From: Nematostella vectensis
Taxonomy: Eukaryota; Cnidaria; Anthozoa; Actiniaria; Edwardsiidae
Direction: 5' to 3'
Assembly (NCBI RefSeq): GCF_932526225.1
Contig: NC_064036.1
Coordinates: 18,994,953 to 19,058,952 of the forward strand
DNA: 64,000 bases
Shown: positions 37,401 to 53,900 of the stretch, piece after piece
Position numbering within the stretch: the first letter of the stretch is position 1
Layout of the letters: each line of letters starts with the position of its first letter
Program-made: the position numbers and the translations under genes
Notes under the pieces: generated by a model
Database searches by the model: none
Told to the model about the DNA's origin: nothing
The model's input: the letters and a program-made list of their open reading frames with translations, nothing else

Positions 37401-39140
37401 ATGTGACGCTAGACCAACACTTGACGCTAGACCAAAAAGTGACGCTAGACCAACACTTGACGCTCGACCAACACGTGACGCTAGACCAACACGTGACACC
37501 AGACCAACACTTGACGCTAGACCAGCACGTAACGCTAGACCAGCACGTGACACTAGACCAACACGTGACGCTAGACCAACACGTGACGCTAGACCAACAC
37601 TTGACGCTAGACCAACACGTGACGCTAGGCCAACACTATTCGCTAGACCAACACGTGACGCTAGACCGACACGTGACGCTAGACCAACACATGACGGTAG
37701 ACCAACACGTGACGCTAGACCAGCACGTGATGCTAGACCAGCACGTAATGCTAGACTAGCACGTGACGCTAGTCCAACACTTGACGCTAGTCCAACACTT
37801 GACGCTAGACCAACACGTGACGCTAGACCAACACGTGACGCTCGACCAACACGTGACGCTAGACCAGCACGTGACACTAGACCAACACGTGACGCTAGAC
37901 CAACACGTGACGCTAGACCAACACGTGACGCTCGACCAACACGTGACGCTAGACCAGCACGTGACACTAGACCAACACGTGACGCTAGACCAACACGTGA
38001 CGCTAGACCAACACGTGACGCTAGACCAACACGTGACGCTAGACCGACACGTGACGCTAGACCAACACATGACGGTAGACCAACACATGACGGTAGACCA
38101 GCACGTGATGCTAGAACAGCACGTGACGCTAGACCAACACTTGACGCTAGACCAACACGTGACGCTAGTCCAACACTTGACGCTAGTTTAACACCTGACG
38201 CTAGACCAACACGTGACGCAAGACCACCACGTGACGCTGGACCCACACGTGACGCTAGACCAGCACGTAACGCTAGACCAACACGAAACGCTAAACCAAC
38301 AGATAACGCCAGAACATTACGTGACGCTAGACGGTCCACAAAACGTAACTCTAAATCACCACACCCCAGCGCGAGGTCGCATTTTAGGCATTCTAATTTG
38401 CGGATACTTTCTTTACCAGGAGAATGATGCAAATGCACAATTCTTCCTCATGCACGACTACGACAATAATAGCAGATTAGATGGTTTGGAGATCCTGAAC
38501 TCGCTATCGCACAACCACCACGAACAAGGTAACGAGACATATCGTCACGACCTACAGTTTAATTACAGTTCAATGATGATGATGTTTACAAAGATATTAA
38601 TATTGTGACAATGATGATGGTAATGATGATAATGAGAAAGATGGTTAACACTGTGATAATGATGATGGTAGTGATAATTATGATGATGATGATGATGATG
38701 GTCGTGGTGCCTTTAACAGGCCTTTCTGAATACTTCTTGGCTCACTGTGTTTTATATACACATTTATTTAGTTGATATATAATGGGGAACATCTTTTACC
38801 ACACTTTTTATTGAGGTTACAATCATGAAAACAAAATTAAATTATTTGATAAAAAGCTGTTACTAAAACTTTCAAATCAAAATTCTCATGGATTCTTGTA
38901 TTATTTTCATTTTGTATCCTATCATTTCCATGCATAGATGCAGAACATAACAAGGAACAAAGCCAAGAGCAGCTGATCAGCTTTGTTGATCTAATTCTAA
39001 ATGACCAAGACCTTGATAAAGACGGGTACATCAGCTATGCTGAGTTCATTCGCTTTATGAACAAACAGCAGCAGGAGGTGCACAAACAAGAGGAGCAGAA
39101 ATCACAGGGGCACAGTGAACAAGTGAAAGGACAAGGGTAG
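34465..39140 (+). CDS. MCFD2: MCFD2-like secreted EF-hand protein, 175 aa
   Basis: Exons 34465-34613, 37186-37252, 38420-38528, 38938-39140 (stop TAG), joined in frame with GT-AG sites. Residues 1-28 look like a signal peptide. The core HLKEHLQQEFGL, then FFLMHDYDNNSRLDGLEI, then LNDQDLDKDGYISYAEF matches MCFD2, the calcium-binding partner of the cargo receptor LMAN1/ERGIC-53 in ER-to-Golgi export (known role of the family). Both EF-hand loops keep their ligands: DYDNNSRLDGLE and DLDKDGYISYAE. The product is longer than human MCFD2 (146 aa) because of a Gln/Glu/Lys-rich tail after the second EF hand. Intron 2 is filled by an 18-bp minisatellite. A related EF-hand secretory protein (CGREF1 type) is the main alternative. 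Confidence 0.86.
37290..38345. repeat. 18-bp minisatellite with an E-box in most units, ~58 copies
   Basis: Unit GACGCTAGACCAACACGT; the junction of adjacent units forms CACGTG. Variants change ACGTG to ACTTG, CAGCACGT or ACATG. The period is a multiple of three, so frames of 380-393 codons stay open on both strands; these are artefacts. It lies entirely within intron 2 of the MCFD2-like gene, right after exon 2. Confidence 0.95.
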
Positions 39141-39291
39141 TAGATAGTAGTTATTATAATGTAGAATAGAAAGGACAAGCGTACAGTAGTAGATAGTGGT
39201 TAGTAAGTTAGTATAGTGTACATAATAGTACTTTAACATTTAATTATCAGTTCAAATTCCATAACCATTCAGAATTTTCACATTATTATTT

Positions 39292-39297
39292 TTTATT
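39292..39297 (-). terminator. Candidate polyadenylation signal of METTL1
   Basis: AATAAA on the minus strand about 340 bases after the METTL1 stop. If both this and the signal at 39426 are used, the two convergent transcripts overlap by about 150 bases. Confidence 0.4.
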
Positions 39298-39425
39298 ATA
39301 CTCCTTGCCATATGAACTTCAAAGCGCATTATAATATGGAATTTTTTACTCAAATAGAACAGAAGGCCAGGATTACATTAATTTTAAATCTTAAAAGTGC
39401 TAAATTATAGGTTTTCTATGCACCC

Positions 39426-39431
39426 AATAAA
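39426..39431 (+). terminator. Candidate polyadenylation signal of the MCFD2-like gene
   Basis: AATAAA about 285 bases after the stop codon on the plus strand. Confidence 0.5.
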
Positions 39432-39635
39432 CAAAAAAATGTAGCTCAATGCAATTGATGGATAAATGTCAAGAAAACATGTATCCAGTTCCCAGATAGA
39501 AATTGGACTGCAGAGAACCTACTAAAATACACAATCACAAGAAATCTAAACAATTTATGTTATCAAATGTACAAAAAAGTAAAATTGTTTCGTTAATCCA
39601 TTACTAAAGGTCTACTTTCCTTAGTCTTCCTTGTG

Positions 39636-44843
<5,208 letters not shown>

Positions 44844-44957
44844 GTTGGATTTTACCCTACATTCACAGCGCAGCTCGCCTTAGTCCCGCTCAGCAAACCT
44901 GAATATGGAAAGAGGAATGCCTATCGTTTTTTGCAATTTGTCATGTTATATGGTGAG
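44844..44957. promoter_or_regulatory. Short divergent (probably bidirectional) promoter region
   Basis: Only 114 bp separate the METTL1 ATG (minus, 44843) from the ABCG ATG (plus, 44958). Unless untranslated exons lie elsewhere, both 5' leaders and core promoters must overlap in this gap. No TATA box is evident. Confidence 0.6.
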
Positions 44958-47900
44958 ATGCGCGAGGCAGGGATGATTCTAAAGGGCGCGCTGTTTCTAC
45001 TTGCGATCTTGATTCAGTGTGAGGCCAAATGCAAAGGTACGTTTAATTAATTGATTGTGCTTGGTTCTCATAATGTCGTAGTTCATAGACTATGTCTAGT
45101 AGCGGCTAATAGGCCATGCTCGAATGGTACATTGTAAAATTAGAACAATTTTAATAAGGGTCCTGGCTTATGTTTCTCTTGAGTTTTGTGCAGCTGAAAT
45201 AGGGTAGCTATTTATTTGTGCTATTCATTTATTGGAGCAACTTAGAATACACTCCACAATTATTTTACAAAAGAACTTTCTTTATGAACGAGACATTAGA
45301 TACAAGGGAACCAAATAGAGCTTGCGTTGAAAATTCGCAAAAAAGCGCGCAAGTTGTGATGGCCAACGTAGTAAACGCATGTTTATAAAGGTCAAATCTT
45401 TGTTATTGCGAAGTTAATCATCAAAACATTTTATATCATATGCGAATTCGGGTTCTAGCCTTGCGCTTGATTACACATGCAAGATCTAAATACCAAGAAG
45501 TCTTTTTGTCATTGTCTGTTCATAGCATGGGAGCAGCTTAACAATACCCTTCGCGACATTTCTGAAACACGATACAATGCAACCAAATAGCAGGCGCGAA
45601 GTCAGATAAGGGGGGGTGAATAGGGGTATGTAAATCCGCCGATCCGCAACATTTTCGGGGCAAATCCGTGGATCCGCAGATATTTTTAGATCCGCATGGT
45701 TTGACAGATAAACAATAGCATCGATTGAAATTCATTTAAAATCCGAAATTCGACCGTCAAAGCAGTCGAAATCCGAAATCCGTGCCCAAATTGTCAACAG
45801 ATCCGTGATCCGCTGTATTTCCAAAATCCGCCAATCCGCTGAAATAATCATCAAAATCCGTAATCCGTGAGCATTTCGGGGCTGAATCCGCCGATCCGCG
45901 AACCTATTCACCCCCTCAGATAACACCTAGTTATCTTATGGAACTTCGGATTTGGAAAATCTATGAAAGTTACTGCCACAGTGACCCCCAAAAAATGCAT
46001 ATTTACAGTTTTATATAGCCTTCTAGCCGGCCCTCGGGTTATTCGGAATTTTTTTTTTCGATTATTGGGAATCCAATTAAGTTTTATAGAGGTGGAATAA
46101 ATTTTCCGGATCTCCCTAAATAAACCCTTACCTGTGTACGTAACTGAGGTAATATAAGAACTTTTAAAGAAAAAATTCGGCAATAACGCATATTTTTTTA
46201 TAAAATATTTCTCCAGGCAAGTACCTGCCTTCTTCAGGTTACAAATGAGTTACAGAAGAAGGCAGGTACTGGCCTGCCAAAATATCGTTTTTAAATCTGC
46301 GTTGTTTTCGACTTTTTCTTACTGTCTACGCCACAAGGTCCGACGCACATCAGCAGATATAGGCTGTCTGATGGTTATCTTCCTACATTTTTTTAACAAC
46401 GTGGCAGGGAAGTTTAGTTCCTTAGTTTGGATAGGTTTTTCAAATTGTATTCTACGCTTTTTCCAGAGCCGTTGTCGGATTCCTGGCCATCATCTTGCTG
46501 TCCGGCCGCATATTTACCATATTGTTGCCTCGACATAGTGCAGCCTTGTCAACAGTCCGCCCCGCCTCTCCTCCTATAGGCCGGGCAGTTCCCTGATGTG
46601 GTCCTAGACGGAAAGCCGTTTTGTATGCAGCCCTGGAATTCCTCTGCATGCCAAGCGGGATTTTTCTACAACAAGACCGAGGGGAAGGCGCAACCGTGCC
46701 CTGAAGGTAAATGGGACGCAAACGCGCCCTGATGGTAAATGGGACGCAAGCGTGCCCTGATGGTAAATGGGACTCAAACGCGCCTTGGTGGTTAATGGGA
46801 CGCAAAAGCGCCATGATGGTAAATGGGACACAAACTTGCCCTGATGGTAAATGGGACGCAAACGTGCCCTGATGGTAAATGGGATGCAAACGTGCCCTAA
46901 TGGTAAATGGGACGCAAACGTGCCCTAATGGTAAATGGGACACAAACGTGCCCTGATGGTAAATGGGATAGACGCAAACGTGCTCTAATGTTAACAATAA
47001 TACCAAGGCCGTAGCATTGAGATATTGGGGGACATTGAAGAAGACTGGGGGAACACCTCTACGTCATTGCCCCTCCTGGAGCTAGCAGTTCGTGCTGCTT
47101 TCTTTGTCGTTTTTGTAAATCAGCTGTTGTTTGTTGGCTACTCCACAGGTTTCTACTGCCCAGTCGACAAGTTGTGCATCATCCCGTGCCCTAAAGGCGC
47201 ATACTGCATACGAGATCGACTAGTCGAAGCCAAGGTTAGGAGGGGGTGCGTTGTGTTTGCTAGGGGGGGTTGTCTGAAAAGCTTCATGGATTAAACGAAA
47301 CGTTAGCAAAATAAGCAGGAGAGTTGGCGAGAAGATTGGTTACAGGACATACGTTTTTATTTTATTTTCACTACTTGCCCTCTCATCTTCCCCCTTTTTG
47401 TCTTGTTACCATCGTGCATTTGTCCACACGCTCTGCGCTCTTGACCACCGGGTCTTCGTTCCATTGCATGCTTCTGATGTGCTTGACATGGCATACTTCC
47501 GGTGTGCTTGACATGGCATACTTCCGGTGTGCTTGACATGGCATACTTCCGGTGTGCTTGACATGGCATACTTCCGGTGTGCTTGACATGGCATACTTCC
47601 GGTGTGCTTGACATGGCATACTTCCGGTGTGCTTGACATGGCATACTTCCGGTGTGCTTGACATGGCATACTTCCGATGTGCTTGACATGACAAACTTCC
47701 GATGTGCTTGACATGACATACTTCCGGTGTGCTTGACATGGCATACTTCCTGTGTGCTTGACATGGCATACTTCCGGTGTGCTTGACATGGCATACTTCC
47801 GATGTGCTTGACATGACATAATTCCGATGTGCTTGACATGGCATACTTCCGATGTGCTGGACATGACATAATTCCGATGTGCTTGACATGACATACTTCC

Positions 47901-50900
47901 GGTGTGCTTGACATGGCATACTTCCTGTGTGCTTGACATGGCATACTTCCGGTGTGCTTGACATGGCATACTTCCGGTGTGCTTGACATGACATAATTCC
48001 GATGTGCTTGACATGGCATACTTCCGGTGTGCTTGACATGGTATACTTCCGATGTGCTTGACATGACATACTTCCGGTGTGCTTGACATGGCATACTTCC
48101 GATGTGCTTGACATGGCATAATTCCGATGTGCTAGACATGGCATACTTCCGATGTGCTTGACATGGCATACTTCCGATGTGCTTGACATGACATACTTCC
48201 GGAGTGCTTTGCGAGTGCATTGCTTAGTATAAATCTCCTGATGAAAACATGGCTAATAAAGTACAACTTAACATTTAAACGGATAATAAAACATTGTTTG
48301 ATTTGGGTTTTTAGACCTCGTCGCCACCTATCTGTAGAGAAGCCAAGAAATGCTGCCATCCGTCAAACTCGCCCCCAGTCTTCGATCCAAGAATGTCGAG
48401 GCTCCAGTGTCCCGGACCAAAGTCTGCTGTCCCCTGCCCTGAGGGGAACTATTGCCCTAACGTCACCACCATGATCATGTGTCCAAAGGGGTCGTTCTGC
48501 CGGGCGGGCAGCCTCGAGCCACAGAAATGTCCGGTAACTCCAGCTGGTACTATTCATTTAAAAGGAAGTGTTACCGCTGGGTTAAACTCACATGAGTGGT
48601 TGGGCTGCTTAAAGGGGAAGTGTCACCGTTGTAACAATGAATGGTTGGTCCGCCTAGTAAAATGGTGGGCATGCGCATGCGCTGTAGATCTTGTTATTGT
48701 TTTCGTATCGTTTCTGCGTTTTCGTGGAACGGACCGTTATAAAAACGCTTCTTGTGGACACAAATCTTTTTTTAAAAAGGCTGCGTTTTCAAACGAGAAA
48801 AGATACTGAGGTCTAAGGACAACCCATTGTTCTGCTTAATTTTCGCGCGTACTTAAATTCGCAATTTTCGCGATTTCAAAAATTCGCGAACTTAAAGACT
48901 CGCGAGAAATAATGTCCGCGGACTTTAATCTCGCGAAATTTAATGGATATAAAAAAAAATGATGACAGTGATTCAAAGTTCTATTCGAGATCTCCTAGAG
49001 GACCTGTAACGAAACTATAGAAAATGGCTCAGGATCAAGAACACTTTTCCATTACTGAGACAGACTTTTAAAAGGGACAACGTGTTTTGTTTCAATATAT
49101 TGGTTTCCTGTTTCAGTTGTCAATTTTTTAAAATCAAAAAAATAAAGTCACTTGAACATAAAAAAGCGATATTTAATCCCCCGCAAAAACAATTTTCTCT
49201 CAATTTTCTCGATAAATTAAAGACTCGCGAAATGTGCTGAGAAAATCTTCGCGAAATTTAAGATGCGCGAAACTAAAGAAGAATAAGGTAATAATTTAAA
49301 CAGTTACAAAAAACTTAATTGACATCGATCTTCCAACGGTAGGAGAATGATTGGGAGCATATGAGACATGCATGGGGATACTCGGGGAGCTTTAAGAGAT
49401 ATTCAAGCGCTTTGTGTTTTGTTGCAGCTTATCTCTGTGTGCAAGCGAGGCGCCGCTGCCCCGGTGAGCGCAGGTGCAGGAGTTCTTTTCATTTTCATCC
49501 TCTTCCTGTTGTTCGTGGCAATACTGTACTACTTCCGGCGCAGACAACAGATCCACACGCTGGCCCTTCAGTTTGGCAGGCGCTTTGTCCCGTCCATCAG
49601 AGAAAGGTGAACGATATCGTGCCTATCGTGCATTCAGATTTCTGGTGCCGTAGCGACAATAGGGGGGCGGAAGAGGGGGGGGTGCCCCTTGTTTTATTTC
49701 TTGGATTATGAGCAATTGACTGGTAGGGGCGTGGCTGTCCCTACCCAGTTTTCTTAATGTGTCTGTATTGTGTGTATTCTCACAAGCTGTTAGCCAAGGT
49801 TCGAAAAGGCGCAATGTTTTTGTTAACAAAGGTTCGAGCAGATTCTGCTGTTCTCGCATGCAAAACTGCTGTGTAGGTACCATACATATACGGTGCGACT
49901 TAGATTGTTCTCACATGCAAAACTGCTGTGTAGGTACCGGAATACACATACGGTACAGGCCGGGCTCATGGACGTCGTTGAACAAGTTGCATCAGTAGAT
50001 GTTGACGGGGACGAAAGGATCACACCCAAACTCTCCACCGTTGACTTATTGTTCCGGGACCTGAGCCTTACTCTAAAACAGGTGAGTAAAAGGGGGGAAG
50101 GTTCACAGTCATAGGCATCATGGAAAAAGGATAGTAATTGATGATCCTTCAAAAGAAATGACCCACTTATTGGCAGCCATGGAGGGTGCGCGCGAACCCT
50201 GCACACCCTTCCCTGTATATGAGCCTGGAGGTTTACTTTTAAATGAAATACAAGACAGGAAATTATTGTGCGTCTTATATTTTTGGTTTATTTTCAGACA
50301 GGAAAGCAGGTTTTGCAAAGCGTGACTGGGGAGATTCGTGCAGGTGAAGTTACCGCAATCATGGGTCCGTCAGGAGCTGGAAAGACTACTCTGCTTAACA
50401 CGCTCAGTGGCAAGGCTTACTACGGTGTAAGTTTATACCTTAAGCATTAATTTTTACAAATTTAAGCTTCAAGAGGGGGTAGAAAGGTTTGATAGATAAA
50501 TATATCATTGCTCAGTATTCGTTTAGCTGCCTTACTGTCTTTTTGATGCAGAAACGTCACGGCCAAATCATGGTGAATGGAGTGGAGGTAGACGGGCTGG
50601 AGTCATTCAGGACAATCACAGGATTTGTGCCTCAGGTATTATCAGGGGAGGAATGGGTAATATGTCGTGATGTTGTGGATACCGCTTCCCATGGGAGGGA
50701 GGAGTTAGGTGGATCATGTCAGGGGAGTAGCCGCGTCAGGTTTGTATTGACAAGGGAGGGATGCGAACATCACTCTATGACCGGTTAGTGTGCCTGGACG
50801 CATATTCCCTTATCTAAGACTTTGCCAAGGTTTGTTTGTTGGGGAGGGATTTTTAGAAAATAGCTCCTTCAGTTGTATTATTAAATTTTTCATATGATGT

Positions 50901-53900
50901 TTGTATCTAATATGGTATGGTAATATTTCCTTTTATTGTGTATGCTATGGCATTTTGTCTTTTCCCTCCCATTCGTTACTGCGTGCCTGGTTGTCATGGG
51001 TGTCTTGGTATGTTTTCACAGGAGGATATCATGCACCGTTCACTGACGGTACTCGAGGTGTTGCGTTACCAAGCGACCCTAAGACTTCCGTCTAACATGA
51101 CTTCACACGAAAAACAACAGCGCGTGGATCAGGTTATTATTATTGTTATTATTTGCAGGGGTAATCAAGAAAGCAGTAACGTGAAAACGAGTTCAACTAT
51201 AAATAAACGTCCTTGGTTTGCGAAAATGTTTCAATTCCATGCCGTGATATTTTACAATTTTAGGGGGAACGCAATTATGACTAATAAATGTATCAGTGTC
51301 AACCAAGATTACACTTCGCTTGAACTACCAATGCCAACTTTCTTCTTTTAGACATATGTGAATTTTTTTTCAGATGATTGAGCTCTTCGGCCTTGAAAAG
51401 ATCAAGCACATACAGATAGGAGACGAGGTAAAACATAAACAAAATAGTTTGTTAGACTCGATCCGAAGTAGAGCACTCATGTAAACATATGGTGCGAGGG
51501 GAATTAGTGGATTTCACCTCCACTGCATTTCTTCTAAAATTTATGTCCGAATCTTCAGGGGGCGGGGGCTTTCAGTCTAGTTAAGTCTTGCCACATAGGT
51601 GACTGTGATTTCTCATACCTACAATAGTGTCTAACACTCCAAGCTTTTTTTACAGGAGTCACGTGGTATCTCAGGCGGACAGAGAAAGCGTGTTAATATC
51701 GGAATGGAACTGGTAGCTGACCCAACCCTGCTCTTCCTAGACGAGCCCACGAGGTATGGTCAGTGGTGAGACTAAATAAATCATGCGCAGACAGGAATTG
51801 TCAGTTCGTCTGTTCAAATAGCTTTAGTCAGGCTCCACCCCGACCCCCCTTTTGACTCTTCCATATAATATCTATGACTGCGCACCACCCCTTTTTTACT
51901 CTTCCATATCATATCTATGACTGCGCACCACCCCTTTTGACTCTTCCATATCATATCTTTGACTGCGCACCACCCCTTTTTGACTCTTCCATATCATATC
52001 TATGACTGCGCACCACCCCTTTTTGACTCTTCCATATCATATCTATGACTGCGCACCACCCCTTTTTGACTCTTCCATATCATATATATGACTGCGCACC
52101 ACCCCTTTTGACTCTTCCATATCATATCTATGACTGCGCACCACCCCTTTTTGACTCTTCCATATCATATCTATGACTGCGCACCACCCCTTTTTGACTC
52201 TTCCATATCATATATATGACTGCGCACCACCCTTTTTGACTCTTCCATATCATATCTATGACTGCGCACCACCCCTTTTGACCCTTCCATATCATATCTA
52301 TGACTGCGCACCACCCTTTTTGACCCTTCCATATCATATCTATGACTGCGCACCACCCTTTTTGACTCTTCCATATCATATCTATGACTGCGCACCACCC
52401 CTTTTGACCCTTCCATATGATATCATATCTATCACTGCGCACCACCCCTTTTGACTCTTCCATATCATATCTATGACTGCGCACCACCCCTTTTGACCCT
52501 TCCATATGATATCATATCTATCACTGCGCACCACCCCTTTTGACTCTTCCATATCTTATCTATGACTGCGCACCACCCCTTTTTGACTCTTCCATATCAT
52601 ATCTATGACTGCGCACCACCCCTTTTGACTCTTCCATATCATATCTATGACTGCGCACCACCCCTTTTGACTCTTCCATATCATATCTATGACTGCGCAC
52701 CACCCCTTTTGACTCTTCCATATCATATCTATGACTGCGCACCACCCTTTTTGACTCTTCCATATCATATCTATGACTGCGCACCACCCCTTTTGACTCT
52801 TCCATATCATATCTATGACTGCGCACCACCCTTTTTAACTCTTCCATATCATATCTATGACTGCGCACCACCCCTTTTGACCTTCCATATCATATATATG
52901 ACTGCGCACCACCCATTTTTGACTCTTCCATATCATATCTATGACTGCGCACCACCCCTTTTGACTCTTCCATATCATATCTATGACTGCGCACCACCCT
53001 TTTTTGACTCTTCCATATCATATCTTTGACTGCGCACCACCCTTTTTGACCCTTCCATATCATATCTATGAGTGCGCACCACCCCTTTTGACTCTTCCAT
53101 ATCATATCTATGACTGCGCACCACCCCTTTTTGACTCTTCCATATCATATCTTTGACTGCGCGCCACCCTTTTTGACCCTTCCATATCATATCTATGACT
53201 GCGCACCACCCCTTTTGACTCTTCCATATCATATCTATGACTGCGCACCACCCCTTTTTGACTCTTCCATATCATATCTACGACTGCGCACCACCCCTTT
53301 TTGACTCTTCCATATCATATCTATGACTGCACACCACCCCTTTTGACTCTTCCATATCATATCTATGACTGCGCACAACCCCTTTTGACTCTTCCATACC
53401 ATATCTATGACTGCGCACCACCCCTTTTGACTCTTCCATATCATATCTATGACTGCGCACCACCCTTTTTGACTCTTCCATATCATATCTATGACTGCGC
53501 ACCACCCCTTTTGACTCTTCCATATCATATCTATGACTGCGCACAACCCCTTTTGACTCTTCCATACCATATCTATGACTGCGCACCACCCCTTTTGACT
53601 CTTCCATATCATATCTATGACTGCGCACCACCCTTTTTGACTCTTCCATATCATATCTATGACTGCGCACCACCCCTTTTGACTCTTCCATATCATATCT
53701 ATGACTGCGCACCACCCCTTTTGACTCTTCCATATCATATCTATGACTGCGCACCACCCCTTTTGACTCTTCCATATCATATCTATGACTGCGCACCACC
53801 CTTTTTGACTCTTCCATATCATATCTATGACTGCGCACCACCCCTTTTGACTCTTCCATATCATATCTATGACTGCGCACCACCCTTTTTGACTCTTCCA

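Larger units (their letters stand above)
45037..46579. other. ABCG first intron; unresolved exon
   Basis: Exon 1 ends in phase 1 but exon 2 must start in phase 0, so an exon of length 3n+2 is expected. One candidate follows an acceptor (TGTCTGTTCATAG) at 45527 and reads [20 protein letters not shown], but it reaches a TAG before any GT donor. The interval also holds the MITE at 45.6 kb and a hairpin at 46.2 kb. Confidence 0.5.

Noticed and set aside
37257-38438. Open frames of 380-393 codons on both strands
   Set aside because: They cover an 18-bp intronic array whose period is a multiple of three, so all frames without a stop in the unit stay open.
46470-46549. Possible ABCG exon after TTTTTCCAG reading [10 protein letters not shown]
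   Set aside because: No usable donor before the in-frame TAG that precedes exon 2.
47357-48220. Three overlapping minus-strand frames of 237-287 codons with Cys/His-rich repeats
   Set aside because: A 25-bp array read in three frames; looks like zinc-finger text but spacing and content are pure repeat translation, antisense inside an ABCG intron.
48393-48809. 138-codon plus-strand frame
   Set aside because: Only its first part (to 48533) is ABCG exon 4; the rest runs past the donor into intron and a MITE fragment.
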